Part shown: positions 36,415 to 45,909 of the stretch, in pieces
Layout: the number at the start of each line of letters is the position of its first letter
How positions within the stretch are numbered: position 1 is the first letter of the stretch
From: Capnocytophaga periodontitidis
GTDB taxonomy: Bacteria > Bacteroidota > Bacteroidia > Flavobacteriales > Flavobacteriaceae
NCBI RefSeq assembly: GCF_016126015.1
Contig: NZ_JAEFDB010000004.1
Location: 62,001 to 126,000, forward strand
DNA: 64,000 nt
Direction of reading: 5' to 3'
Notes under the pieces: model-generated
Databases searched by the model: none
What the model was told of the DNA's origin: nothing
Seen by the model: only the letters and a program-made list of their open reading frames with translations
Made by a program: the position numbers and the translations under genes

Positions 36415-37608
36415 TTATTCATTCTTAATGATGTAGGTTTTGCCCCTATCATTAAACAGTTTATAGTGCAAATTCTTATTACTATACAGCTTCAGGTGAG
36501 CAAAAACCTCCATAGTTTCTGTAGGAGTACTAAAATAAGTTGTAAGCAATTTTAGGTTAGTGTTTCTTTCTCTATAATCACTTATATTAAAAGTAACCCC
36601 ATCTATTACCAAATCGTAGTAAAAATCTTTGTTATCATAGCTCGTATATTGCGGTTGTATGCCTTTACGTTGCTCACTATCAAGCTTGGTAGACTCCCAT
36701 TCTTCAAAATTCATAAAGCTTTTTACTTTATTTTTAGAGATAAGACCTCGCAGAAAACCTTCTTCATCACGTTCTTCATATTTTCTGTTAAATGGAAGAA
36801 AAAAATAGTACCACTCGTTGTCTTTGCTAAAAATAACCTTCAAGTCATTTAACTGTCTATTCTCAGGTTCTTTTCGGTATATATAGACTTCATCATCAAT
36901 AAAAAAAGCATCAGTTGTTTGTTTCATTTCTTCAAAAAAAGCTTCACTTTCACTGTCATTCCACTCTGCCGATTCTTTTAAAAAAGTTATAGGTTTTGGT
37001 ACAGTATCACCATCAATAGCCCAAGTAAGGTATTTGTTATTACGCGTGTCAAAGTAACAACTCTTCATCACATCATTTGCGTAATATCCTTGCCTAATGT
37101 AGTATTCGGCAATGAGATTGCCATAAGTATCGTATTTATAGAGTCTTTTAGCTCCTTCTATCAAGATAAGCTCATTTTTATCATTCAAGAAAACAACAGT
37201 AGTCGTACTACCATACCCAGGACCTTCGCGTTTAGAAAGAAAGCTAATAGTCTTGCCTTGTTTATGATAAGGTGCACTACTAAACAAGTTATTATAGTTC
37301 TTGTATTTCTTTGGAGTTATCTTATCCGAATAATAATCTATGATATCATTATGAAATAAATCAAACAACGAAATAGCTGTAAATAGTACAACTGCAGCCA
37401 ACCCCCAGCGTGCCCATTTGTAATACAAACTAAAGTAGGTAAAGAACAGAAATGCTATAACGATACTCACTGCCGATGCAAGAATAAAAATATAAATAGC
37501 CCCCCACCCCCCTTCAAAAATAAACATTAGGGAGGCAATTAGCATTATAGCAAATATGATAAAAAAGACTACTATAGCAGGCTTTTCAGGATTTGGTTTT
37601 GCGTTCAT
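36415..37608 (-). CDS. membrane protein with large extracytoplasmic domain, unknown
   Basis: 397 residues with three transmembrane helices at about 12-30, 36-57 and 66-85, followed by a ~300-residue soluble domain made of short strands (ELILIEGAKRLYKYDTYGNL, TDAFFIDDEVYIYRKE). The strand pattern resembles propeller or YD-like repeats. Promoter at 37688-37695. Promoter-proximal gene of the accessory island. Confidence 0.7.
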   Translation of the reverse strand: MNAKPNPEKPAIVVFFIIFAIMLIASLMFIFEGGWGAIYIFILASAVSIVIAFLFFTYFSLYYKWARWGLAAVVLFTAISLFDLFHNDIIDYYSDKITPKKYKNYNNLFSSAPYHKQGKTISFLSKREGPGYGSTTTVVFLNDKNELILIEGAKRLYKYDTYGNLIAEYYIRQGYYANDVMKSCYFDTRNNKYLTWAIDGDTVPKPITFLKESAEWNDSESEAFFEEMKQTTDAFFIDDEVYIYRKEPENRQLNDLKVIFSKDNEWYYFFLPFNRKYEERDEEGFLRGLISKNKVKSFMNFEEWESTKLDSEQRKGIQPQYTSYDNKDFYYDLVIDGVTFNISDYRERNTNLKLLTTYFSTPTETMEVFAHLKLYSNKNLHYKLFNDRGKTYIIKNE

Positions 37609-37687
37609 ATTATTGATATTGAATATTTTGAGATGTTAGACTAAGTGCATATTAACTAATGTTAGAAAATAAGGTGTTTTTGCTCCA

Positions 37688-37695
37688 CAAAAGTA
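37688..37695 (-). promoter_or_regulatory. -7 box of the island membrane protein
   Basis: TACTTTTG on the minus strand, 80 bases upstream of the ATG at 37608. Confidence 0.5.
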
Positions 37696-37737
37696 GGTAT
37701 TTATTCACTAATAACCAAATTCTCCCCTTTTAACTCT

Positions 37738-38544
37738 TCACTCTTCACTAAAAAACAATCGCCTTTCTTTCACTAATATATAGCCCATTAGTAGGGCGAA
37801 TAAGCCTGTTTGTATCAGTTTGCTGTCGGGGTGGGTAGCGAAGATTTCGTTAGAAATATTGGCTACCAAATGAAATAATATGGCTACTAATACATTGCGC
37901 CCCGACTTGTAATACAACCAGTTGATGATAAACACAAAGGAAAACAGACTCACAAAAAAGTTAGCCGTATAAATCCACCCTTCTGCTTGTATGTTGCTCT
38001 GGTAATAATCTTTTACGAAAAACAAAGGCAAATGCCATAACCCCCAATAGACGGTAAAGATAACCGATGAGATGAAAAGCTTCCACCTACTGCGCAAAGC
38101 ATCAGTGCCGTAAGTATGCCAAGCCAATTCTTCGAGCACTGGCGCCAAACAGAGCACAAACCAAGCGTTGAAAGGCGCTGAACTGAAACTAGGCTCTCCC
38201 GAAATGTAAAACTGGTCGAGACTATGCCCTAAATCAAGCGAAAGTAGCTGTGCCACGACAATGGAAAGGGGTGGAAACAAGAGGGTAATCCAAAAATAGC
38301 GATTGGTAAGCAAATTTCTGCCAATAAAACGCGTTTTGAGGTCGGATAATAGTTCCTTATTGCGTGTAAAGAGGTAGGTAGCTACGCCCATAGGTGCTAA
38401 CAAGCCTGCCAATTCAAAAAAGCCTGTCCAAAAAGCATTAGGTGCTTTGGGTTGGTGACTCCAATAAGCCACCACAAACCAGAATACCCAAGGAATCACA
38501 AGGGAAAGGGTAAAAAACAAAATAGGGTGATTATATTTTTTCAT
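37738..38544 (-). CDS. CPBP-family intramembrane metalloprotease (CAAX/Abi type)
   Basis: 268 residues, about eight transmembrane helices. The three CPBP motifs are seen as EELAWHTYGTDAL (Glu-Glu pair), WGLWHLPLFF and LFHLVANISNE with the metal-binding His/Asn. Members cleave prenylated or membrane proteins, and in bacteria some serve in bacteriocin self-immunity. Role here unknown. The 3' end runs into CTCTTCA heptamers. Confidence 0.88.
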   Translation of the reverse strand: MKKYNHPILFFTLSLVIPWVFWFVVAYWSHQPKAPNAFWTGFFELAGLLAPMGVATYLFTRNKELLSDLKTRFIGRNLLTNRYFWITLLFPPLSIVVAQLLSLDLGHSLDQFYISGEPSFSSAPFNAWFVLCLAPVLEELAWHTYGTDALRSRWKLFISSVIFTVYWGLWHLPLFFVKDYYQSNIQAEGWIYTANFFVSLFSFVFIINWLYYKSGRNVLVAILFHLVANISNEIFATHPDSKLIQTGLFALLMGYILVKERRLFFSEE

Positions 38545-38575
38545 TTTATTTAGATAAGAGATAAGAGGTAAGAAG

Positions 38576-40915
38576 TTAGAATTCTATTTTATAACTGATA
38601 TTAGGAATCACCAAAGTAGCTTTACTGAGCTCTATCTGTCCGGTTTGGTAATTGTAATTATGGTCGATATAGATAGGCGCCCCGAGTACATTCTTCATTT
38701 GGAAAGAGAACACGCTACTGCTCTTGCGGTGGTTGATGCGGTAATTCACAGTAAGGTCGGCGTAGGTAAGAGTGCGGAATTGCTCGCTAAAAGCCCGACT
38801 TTCATCGTATATCACACGTTTTTGGGTTACCGATTGGCTTTCCAAAATCGGACTGTAACGCTCACCTCCGGTTACACTCACACGCGTATTCACATCGAGC
38901 ACCTTGCGGTTATTGGCAAAATAGAACTCTTTACCAAAGAGGGCATTCAGTACAAAACCCTTGTTATAGCGCGTATTACGCCACACATTATCCCCCGCTT
39001 TATATTCGGATTTGAAGATAGACCCCGTTATAAGGTAATAATAATTGTCACCTAAAAAGCGTTCCAAAGTAAGGTCGATACCGTAATTGCGCCCTTTAGT
39101 ATTATTCACGAGTGTTTTGTTGAGATACAACGCCCGTCGCAAATTGATAAGCGAATAGCTGGTACCCTCTTCCCCTGGTATATTCCACAGATATTGATAA
39201 TAGGCTTCGGCTTTGAAACGCAATTTATCGGTAAGCATCCAGTCGTAACCTAACACAAAATGATGTGCATCGCTCAGCTTCAAATCCTTATTCACAGCTA
39301 CGCCCCCTACTTCTATCATATACACATTCAAATCTTCGGGCTGAGAATGTTTGCCATAACCGAAACTCAAACTGTGTTTATCGGAAAGTTTCCAAGCCAA
39401 TCCTGCTCTGCTTTCAAGAGAAAGTTCTTTACTCAAACCAAAGTAGTGAGCGCGCAACCCCACGTTAGCCAAAAGTGAAGGTGATAGCTGGTATTTCAGT
39501 TGGGCATAACCTTCGGTAAGATGTGTATTACCAGCCGAATTAACGATACGCGCATAAGTGGAAGGCACATAATCCTGTGCAGCGCTGAGGTTATACTTGT
39601 AGAAAAGTTGTTTAGATGAAATCCCTACTTTTAAAGTAGCCAAAGGAGAAAACTTATGAGTGAGCGAGGTCGCCAAAGTGAGTGTTCCGTTTTGTTTTTT
39701 AAGTCGGCTGTCGGGGGTGAATACAGAAGCATCATCGGAAAGGTAATCGGTACTAATACGGTCGTCAGTACCCGAAAAAGCGAGGTGTGATTCTACAAAA
39801 CTGCGCTCGCCAGCGGTAATTTGGTGGCGCAAGCCCACAGTACCCACGTAAGTATCCCAATTGTTATTCACGCGGTCGATATCAGTTTTCCAGTCGGCAG
39901 GAGCGTTTAAAGCATCTTTATGAGTGTTGTCAATCCCTCCGATACCCCAAAGAGAGAATGTACCTGCTTTTTCAGTAGGGAAATTCAATTTAAAGGAAAG
40001 GTCTTGGTACTTAATACGCTGACCGGTTTTGTTGATTTTCAAATCGCTGAGTAATCCCAAAGTAGAATAGCGATAGTTGAAAAGATAAGAAGAACCTTTG
40101 GCACGTGAAAGGGGACCCTCAGAAGCAAAATCGAGTCCTAATATGCCCACTTGTGCCGTATGTTCATAGCGGGAAGTATTACCAGTGCGCATTTTCACAT
40201 CAAAAACAGCTGCGAGCGCATTGCCATACTCGGCAGGGAAAGCCCCTGTAAGAAAATCGGAATTGCCAATCACCTGATTGCTAAAAAGCGTCACCAGTCC
40301 GCCCCCGATGACGTTCCCCCCAGAAAAATGCTGAGGCGAAGGGATTTCCACGCCTTCCAATCGCCATTGCACGCCTTGTGGGGCATTACCGCGCACGACA
40401 ATAGAGTTATCCTGCAAGTTACCCGTAGAGACTCCTGCAAAAGCAGACGCCAAACGCGCAGGGTCACTAAGTCCGCCGGCATAGCGCTGTGTTTCCTCTA
40501 CCGAAAAGGTGCGGGCACTCACGGTAGCCATTGCATTGAGGGCTTTCTCCTTGCGGATACCTGCTACTACTTCCACACCTTCAAGCTCAGTAGCGGCTTC
40601 TTTCAGAGCGATACTAAGCACTACTTCTTTGGCTGAAGTAATGAGCACCTCTGGAATCACACGGCTCTCATAGCCTATATAAGAAATTTCCAAACTCACC
40701 CTTCCTAAGGGGAGGTTAGTAATCGAAAAATTTCCATCCTCATCGGTAGTTGTACCGATAACTGGCTGAGAGTTTTGCACCACTATGGTAGCCCCGATAA
40801 GTGGTTCGTGAGTGCTTTGGTCGTAAATAGTACCCCTAAGTGTTTGGGTAATATCTTGCGAATGTGCTACAAGCGGAAGCACTAAAAAAAGGACGATGTT
40901 CAAAAAGGTTTTCAT
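38576..40915 (-). CDS. TonB-dependent receptor with carboxypeptidase-regulatory-like domain
   Basis: 779 residues. Signal peptide to AHSQ, CarboxypepD_reg-like domain (LRGTIYDQSTHEPLIGATIV), plug domain (LASAFAGVSTGNLQDNSIVV, FLTGAFPAEYGNALAAVFDV) and a barrel ending PNISYKIEF. It lacks the SusC signature and a SusD partner. The Ala-Glu-Tyr-Gly-Asn plug type is common in Bacteroidota receptors for metals, peptides or unknown ligands. Monocistronic from the promoter at 40942. Confidence 0.9.
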   Translation of the reverse strand: MKTFLNIVLFLVLPLVAHSQDITQTLRGTIYDQSTHEPLIGATIVVQNSQPVIGTTTDEDGNFSITNLPLGRVSLEISYIGYESRVIPEVLITSAKEVVLSIALKEAATELEGVEVVAGIRKEKALNAMATVSARTFSVEETQRYAGGLSDPARLASAFAGVSTGNLQDNSIVVRGNAPQGVQWRLEGVEIPSPQHFSGGNVIGGGLVTLFSNQVIGNSDFLTGAFPAEYGNALAAVFDVKMRTGNTSRYEHTAQVGILGLDFASEGPLSRAKGSSYLFNYRYSTLGLLSDLKINKTGQRIKYQDLSFKLNFPTEKAGTFSLWGIGGIDNTHKDALNAPADWKTDIDRVNNNWDTYVGTVGLRHQITAGERSFVESHLAFSGTDDRISTDYLSDDASVFTPDSRLKKQNGTLTLATSLTHKFSPLATLKVGISSKQLFYKYNLSAAQDYVPSTYARIVNSAGNTHLTEGYAQLKYQLSPSLLANVGLRAHYFGLSKELSLESRAGLAWKLSDKHSLSFGYGKHSQPEDLNVYMIEVGGVAVNKDLKLSDAHHFVLGYDWMLTDKLRFKAEAYYQYLWNIPGEEGTSYSLINLRRALYLNKTLVNNTKGRNYGIDLTLERFLGDNYYYLITGSIFKSEYKAGDNVWRNTRYNKGFVLNALFGKEFYFANNRKVLDVNTRVSVTGGERYSPILESQSVTQKRVIYDESRAFSEQFRTLTYADLTVNYRINHRKSSSVFSFQMKNVLGAPIYIDHNYNYQTGQIELSKATLVIPNISYKIEF

Positions 40916-40941
40916 TGCGTAATACTTTTAAAATTCTGGGG

Positions 40942-40949
40942 CAAAAGTA
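40942..40949 (-). promoter_or_regulatory. -7 box of the TonB-dependent receptor
   Basis: TACTTTTG on the minus strand, 26 bases upstream of the ATG. Confidence 0.6.
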
Positions 40950-41004
40950 CAGCGCAAAAAGGGGTGCATCGCCCAAGCGTGAGGGAATGGACGCTTTTTT
41001 TAAT

Positions 41005-41081
41005 GACGAGGGACGAATGACGAGGGACGAATGACGAATGACGAGAGACGAATGACGAGAGACGAGAGACGAATGACGAGC
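41005..41081. repeat. GACGAAT/GACGAGA/GACGAGG heptamer array, 11 units
   Basis: Eleven uninterrupted 7-base units beginning GACGA, the last two bases being AT, GA or GG. Inverted copy at 13642-13718; three units at 18572-18592. Confidence 0.9.
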
Positions 41082-41204
41082 TGTATGGGCAAGAAATTTT
41101 AGCAAAGGATAATCATTTACTTTTAGCGTATGTTATATAGAAAAACCAACAATGAATAAAGAATTGCTTCTCCAAAAAGAAAAAACTATAGCTTCATTAG
41201 TTTT

Positions 41205-42002
41205 TTATAATCGGGATTTGTATTTTTTAAATATATCAGGGTTTTGTATTTCTAATTTTCTGTTTTTACTCAGTTCTAAAAACTCTTGTTCTTTATCTAT
41301 ACCAACAAATTTTCTACCTTGCAAATTAGCTGCAATACCTGTAGTTGAACTCCCTGTAAAAGGGTCTAATATCCAAGCATTAGGTGGGGTAGAAGCTAAA
41401 ATAAGTCTTGTAAGTACTGATAAGGGTTTTTGAGTAGGGTGTTTGCCACACGACTTTTCCCAAGGAGCAATCGCGGGAAAACGCCATACATCTTTCATTT
41501 GTTTATTACCATTCAATTCTTTCATTAGTTCGTAATTGAAGTAATGAGGCGTTTTTTCTTCTTTTCTTGCCCAAATGATTTGCTCAGTAGAATGGTTAAA
41601 ATACCTACAAGAAAAGTTAGGGGGTGGATTGGTTTTCTCCCAAGTGATAATATTGAGTATTTTAAAACCTAATTCTGTAAGTATTTGTCCTACTGAAAAG
41701 ATGTTATGCATCGTACCACTAATCCAAATAGTAGCGTCTTCTTTCATCACTTCGCGTACTAAAGTAAGCCATTGCCTATTAAAATCATTTACAAAAGCTA
41801 TTCCTTTTGATTTATCCCAATCTCCTTTATTAACGCTTACAATTTCCCCGTTATTTATAGTAAGTCCTCCGTTTGATAAAAAATAAGGAGGATCTGCAAA
41901 GACCATATCAAACTTGCGATGAAACTGTGGTAACAGTTCCATCGTATCTCCGTGAAGGAGGTAAAATGATTTGTCTTGAGATTTGAAATAGGGGTTAAAC
42001 AT
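41205..42002 (-). CDS. DNA adenine N6-methyltransferase, beta class (DpnA/MboC-like)
   Basis: 265 residues. Catalytic motif DPPY at 37-40 comes before the SAM motif DPFTGSSTTGIAA at 213-225, so a beta-class order. HPTQKPLSVL near 188 is motif X-like. Third gene of the restriction-modification operon, starting on the last base of the endonuclease stop. In DpnII/MboI systems the second methylase of this class also acts on single-stranded DNA; target GATC is possible but not shown. Confidence 0.9.
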   Translation of the reverse strand: MFNPYFKSQDKSFYLLHGDTMELLPQFHRKFDMVFADPPYFLSNGGLTINNGEIVSVNKGDWDKSKGIAFVNDFNRQWLTLVREVMKEDATIWISGTMHNIFSVGQILTELGFKILNIITWEKTNPPPNFSCRYFNHSTEQIIWARKEEKTPHYFNYELMKELNGNKQMKDVWRFPAIAPWEKSCGKHPTQKPLSVLTRLILASTPPNAWILDPFTGSSTTGIAANLQGRKFVGIDKEQEFLELSKNRKLEIQNPDIFKKYKSRL

Positions 42003-42523
42003 TATTCAGGAACAGGTAAACCTAATTTTATTAATGGAATATACTCAAAGAAATAATAACAATGTACACTATGAATATAGTCTAAAACATCTTTGTATTC
42101 GGGCTTTCTAAACCAATCACTTAATAGATAAATGTATTCTACTTCTATATTTGCTTTTGATAAAAGTTTTTGGTATTGTTTTCTTTTAAAATCACAAGTT
42201 TGCAATTTTTCATCTACTGACCCTGCTACTTGTTGGAATTTGCATTCAATTATGAATAATGTATTTGCTATAATTACAAATATACTATCATCGGGTAGTA
42301 ATCTTTTAGAAATTAATTGTTTCCAATCAATATCTAACTCTTTTAGGAAATCATAGAAACCGTATTTTTTAAAAATTCTTCCAACAAGTTCACCTTTATA
42401 GAAAACATTATTTTCTTTTACTTCATAACCTTTTTGAGAGTTTAGAAATTCTGCTAAATCAGTTTTACCTTCAAAAACTAAACCTGTTTTTGTATTTCCT
42501 CCTCCTCTTCCTCCGTAAATCAT
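42002..42523 (-). CDS. type II restriction endonuclease candidate, PD-(D/E)XK fold
   Basis: 173 residues between two methyltransferases, overlapping both (ATGA at 42520-42523; one base at 42002). The nuclease motif is D78-D79, then E93-C-K95 in PDDSIFVIIANTLFIIECK, with QVAGSVDEKLQTCDFKRKQY after it. An N-terminal GLVFEGKTDLAEFL segment may recognise DNA. It is much shorter than DpnII or MboI (about 280 residues), so either a minimal enzyme or a different specificity. The position makes the call, the motif supports it. Confidence 0.78.
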   Translation of the reverse strand: MIYGGRGGGNTKTGLVFEGKTDLAEFLNSQKGYEVKENNVFYKGELVGRIFKKYGFYDFLKELDIDWKQLISKRLLPDDSIFVIIANTLFIIECKFQQVAGSVDEKLQTCDFKRKQYQKLLSKANIEVEYIYLLSDWFRKPEYKDVLDYIHSVHCYYFFEYIPLIKLGLPVPE

Positions 42524-43443
42524 ATAGTTAAAAAATTATTAGTATAGTTGTTAATTAATAATTCATTTAATACTCCTCTTTTTTCAGGATTGGCATTGAT
42601 ACTTCTCTTAGCCAATACGCGTTTTATTTTAAAATCGGCATATAGTTCATCAAAAAAATGATTGTTTTCATCTTTTCCTTTTACATCTGAATTACTGAGT
42701 ATCCAATAGTGATTCAAGTTGTCTAATTTTTGGCAGAAATCTCTTAATCTAATTTGTTCGCTATCATCAAAATTGTCTTTTGCATAAGCATTGAAGTTAG
42801 AGGTCTCGCTCAAAGGTTTGTAAGGAGGGTCAAAATAAAACAAGGTGTTCCCCTCGGCATATTGAATGGTTTGCTCGAAATCTCCACAAATAATTTCCAC
42901 CTTTTGCAATGCTTTACTTACTACTAAAATGTTTTCTTTATCGCAAATCATAGGTCGTTTGTAACTCCCTATGGGTACATTGAACTCATTTTTACTATTT
43001 ACACGATATAAACCATTGAAACAAGTGCGATTTAAGAATATAAATAAGGCTGATTGGTTTAGTTTGTCTTCACTTCTGCTATTAAACAAGGCTCTTTTCT
43101 CATAATAGTATGCTTTTTTAGCCTCTTGTTGATCTTCTAAAGCGTGGTATTCTCTTTGTAAATGCTCAAGAATAGTTATTAACGGCTCAGGATTTTCGGC
43201 AATAGTGGAATAAGTATCTATCAAATCTTTGTTGATATCATTGATTATTGCTTTTTTCATATTAGGAAACTCATTGAGTAACCAAAATAGTACAGCTCCA
43301 CTCCCTACAAAAGGTTCTATATAGGTAAAGCTCTCATTATGAACAAAATTAGGTAAATTATTTTTGATTTGTTCTATGAGCTGTGTTTTACCTCCTGCCC
43401 ATTTTAAGAAAGGTTTTGCTATGTGATTTGTATTTTTTCTCAT
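42520..43443 (-). CDS. DNA adenine methyltransferase, Dam/D12 alpha class
   Basis: 307 residues. FLKWAGGKTQLIEQI (12-26) and IEPFVGSGAVLFWLL are the N-terminal SAM motifs, followed by a target-recognition region and DPPYKPLSETSNFNAY at 205. Typical of D12-class enzymes such as Dam and M.DpnII, usually GATC-specific. First gene of the M-R-M operon. Start at 43443; no clear TAnnTTTG box was found upstream, and the glutamine synthetase gene ends 23 bases before. Confidence 0.92.
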   Translation of the reverse strand: MRKNTNHIAKPFLKWAGGKTQLIEQIKNNLPNFVHNESFTYIEPFVGSGAVLFWLLNEFPNMKKAIINDINKDLIDTYSTIAENPEPLITILEHLQREYHALEDQQEAKKAYYYEKRALFNSRSEDKLNQSALFIFLNRTCFNGLYRVNSKNEFNVPIGSYKRPMICDKENILVVSKALQKVEIICGDFEQTIQYAEGNTLFYFDPPYKPLSETSNFNAYAKDNFDDSEQIRLRDFCQKLDNLNHYWILSNSDVKGKDENNHFFDELYADFKIKRVLAKRSINANPEKRGVLNELLINNYTNNFLTI

Positions 43444-43466
43444 TAATTTTTTATCTACGCTTTTGT

Positions 43467-45638
43467 TTAGTTAAACAACAATTCGCGGTATTTGGTGAGT
43501 GTCCAAAGTTCATCGTCTACCATAAGTTCGAGTTTATCGCAGTGGTAGCGTATTACCTCAAAGAAAGGTTTTACTTGCGTGCAATAAGCATCGGCTTTGG
43601 CTTCAAAATCGGGAAGGTGATTAGCGTGCTTACGCGCCTCCACCATTGCCTCTACCTGACTGTGGATCACCTTGATATGCTCGGAAATATGGCGTATGAG
43701 CTCTAATTGCTCGGCAGCGACTTCTTGATAGCTATCGCCAAATATTTCTTTTAAGCCTTTCACATTCTCAATAAGGGTGTTTTGGTAACGCACGGCTGTT
43801 GGCACCACGTGATTACGGGCAATATCGCCTAATACACGCGATTCTATCTGCACGGTTTTCACGTATTCTTCTAAGCCAATTTCATAACGCGCTAAAAGCT
43901 CTACTTTGCTGAGTACTCCTGTACTTTCAAACAAAGCCACAGCCTTCTCACTGATGTTTTCTTTGAGTGCTTCTGGTGTCGTTTTATGGTTTGACAGTCC
44001 GCGGCGGGCAGCCTCTTCCTCCCATTCTTTGCTATAACCATCGCCTTCAAAGCGTATTTTTTTACTTTCCTTAATATAGCGGCGCAACACTTTAAAAATC
44101 GCATCTTCTTTCTTCTTGCCCCCTTCTATAAGTGCATCAACTGCTTTCTTAAACTCGGTGAGTTGTTGGGCTACGATGGTACTCAATACCATTGTAGGCT
44201 TGCCACAGTTGGCTTTAGAGCCCACTGCGCGAAACTCGAACTTGTTGCCCGTAAAGGCGAAAGGCGAGGTACGATTGCGGTCGGTAGTGTCGAGGAAGAG
44301 GTCGGGTATTTTGCCTACTACGTTCAGTTTGAGTTCGGTTTTTTCCTCAGGAGATAAGTTATCGGAGGATACTTCTAAGGCGTTGAGCACTTGGGTGAGT
44401 TGTTCGCCTATAAACACCGATACAATGGCAGGTGGTGCTTCATTAGCACCTAATCGGTAATCATTAGTCGCCGATGCCACTGAGGCTCTTAACAAAGGCT
44501 CATACTCACATACTGCCTTGATAGTACAGATGAAGAAAGTGAGGAATTGCAGGTTCTTGATAGGCGTTTTGCTGGGTGCTAAGAGGTTTACGCCTGTATC
44601 GGTTACAAGCGACCAGTTATTATGCTTGCCCGACCCATTCACTCCTGCAAAGGGTTTTTCGTGGAATAGGATGACAAAGTCGTGGCGCTCGGCTACCTTG
44701 CGCATCACGTCCATTAGCAGTGAGTTTTGATCGACCGCAAGGTTGGCTTCTTCAAAGATAGGCGCCAACTCAAACTGATTAGGAGCGACCTCATTATGGC
44801 GCGTTTTGACAGGGATACCGAGCAATAGGCACTCTTGTTCCAAATCGCGCATAAAAGCCAACACACGGCTGGGAATTGCCCCTAAATAATGGTCGTCCAG
44901 CTGTTGTCCTTTCGCCGCTTGATGTCCTAAGAGGGTGCGACCAGTAATCATCAAATCGGGGCGGGTATTGGCAAGGGCTTTATCGATGAGGAAGTACTCT
45001 TGCTCACAACCTAAGGTAGTGGTTACTTTGCTCACATTTTTGTCGAAATAGCGGGCTACCTCGGTAGCTGCTTGGTCGAGAGCGCTAAGGGCTTTAAGCA
45101 GTGGCGTTTTGTTGTCTAACGCCTCGCCAGTATAGGCGATGAAGATTGTAGGAATACAAAGCACGGTGCCATATACAAAAGGCGGTGAAGAAGGATCCCA
45201 AGCGGTGTAGCCACGTGCCTCAAAAGTATTGCGAATACCACCATTGGGGAAGCTGGAAGCATCCGATTCTTGTTGTACGAGCTGTCCGCCCCTGAAGCGT
45301 TCGATAGCGCGGTCGCGAGTAACGGGCTCAAAGAAAGCGTCGTGTTTTTCGGCTGTGCCCCCTGTAAGAGGTTGGAACCAGTGGGTATAGTGGGTAGCGC
45401 CTTTGGAGATTGCCCAATCGCGCATAGCGGTCGCCACTTGGTCGGCTACACGGCGGTCGATTTTAGTACCATTATGAATGGCGTTCATTACAGCGGCAAA
45501 GGCATCGCGGGTCATCAGTTGGCGCATAGCCTCTTCGTTGAATACATTTTGGGCAAACAGTTCGGAGCGTTTGCCATTTTCGGGTACCGCCACCGGTTTG
45601 CGGTTTTGTGCGGTAGTAAGAGCGGTGAATCTTAGCAT
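43467..45638 (-). CDS. glnN: glutamine synthetase type III
   Basis: 723 residues, the usual length of the dodecameric GSIII of Bacteroidota and cyanobacteria. Motifs: ATHYTHWFQPLTGGTAEKHD, TTLGCEQEYFLIDK, RHNEVAPNQFELAPIFEEAN, NGSGKHNNWSLVTDTG. Makes glutamine from glutamate and ammonia with ATP. The start is placed at MLRFTALTTAQ (45638); the longer frame to 45668 reads through AGGTAATAGGTAAC repeats. Confidence 0.95.
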   Translation of the reverse strand: MLRFTALTTAQNRKPVAVPENGKRSELFAQNVFNEEAMRQLMTRDAFAAVMNAIHNGTKIDRRVADQVATAMRDWAISKGATHYTHWFQPLTGGTAEKHDAFFEPVTRDRAIERFRGGQLVQQESDASSFPNGGIRNTFEARGYTAWDPSSPPFVYGTVLCIPTIFIAYTGEALDNKTPLLKALSALDQAATEVARYFDKNVSKVTTTLGCEQEYFLIDKALANTRPDLMITGRTLLGHQAAKGQQLDDHYLGAIPSRVLAFMRDLEQECLLLGIPVKTRHNEVAPNQFELAPIFEEANLAVDQNSLLMDVMRKVAERHDFVILFHEKPFAGVNGSGKHNNWSLVTDTGVNLLAPSKTPIKNLQFLTFFICTIKAVCEYEPLLRASVASATNDYRLGANEAPPAIVSVFIGEQLTQVLNALEVSSDNLSPEEKTELKLNVVGKIPDLFLDTTDRNRTSPFAFTGNKFEFRAVGSKANCGKPTMVLSTIVAQQLTEFKKAVDALIEGGKKKEDAIFKVLRRYIKESKKIRFEGDGYSKEWEEEAARRGLSNHKTTPEALKENISEKAVALFESTGVLSKVELLARYEIGLEEYVKTVQIESRVLGDIARNHVVPTAVRYQNTLIENVKGLKEIFGDSYQEVAAEQLELIRHISEHIKVIHSQVEAMVEARKHANHLPDFEAKADAYCTQVKPFFEVIRYHCDKLELMVDDELWTLTKYRELLFN

Positions 45639-45685
45639 AGGTAACAGGTAATAGGTAACAAGCCACACGGGCAGTTTTATTGAAA

Positions 45686-45750
45686 AGGTCGGACAAGGCG
45701 GACTGGTCGGACTGGTCAGAGGAGGCGGACTGGTCGGACGAGGCAGACGC
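45686..45750. repeat. GTCGGACTG nonamer tract
   Basis: Units such as GTCGGACAAG, GCGGACTG, GTCGGACTG, GTCAGAGGAG repeated about seven times; the shadow translation is Ser-Asp-Gln. Related tracts are at 9011, 11590, 12545, 13508, 46694 and 47425. Confidence 0.75.
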
Positions 45751-45909
45751 AGTTTTTAATATCAACTTTGGCAATCTCGACCTTTTTCGTGAGGTCACGA
45801 AAATGATCATCTACATTGATTTGCTGTGACTTAAATATGTTGGTTTAATAATTATCTTCCCATTGAAAAAGCACATAGTTTAAACTTACAATTTCTCAAA
45901 TCTTCAGGA

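Noticed and set aside
41005-41081. Heptamer array considered as an iteron-type origin
   Set aside because: No replication initiator gene, and the same family occurs at unrelated sites.
41152-41433. Plus-strand ORF over the methyltransferase end
   Set aside because: Antisense to conserved SAM-motif coding sequence.
45472-45810. Minus-strand frame with Ser-Asp-Gln repeats
   Set aside because: It is the translation of the intergenic nonamer tract joined to an out-of-frame part of glnN.
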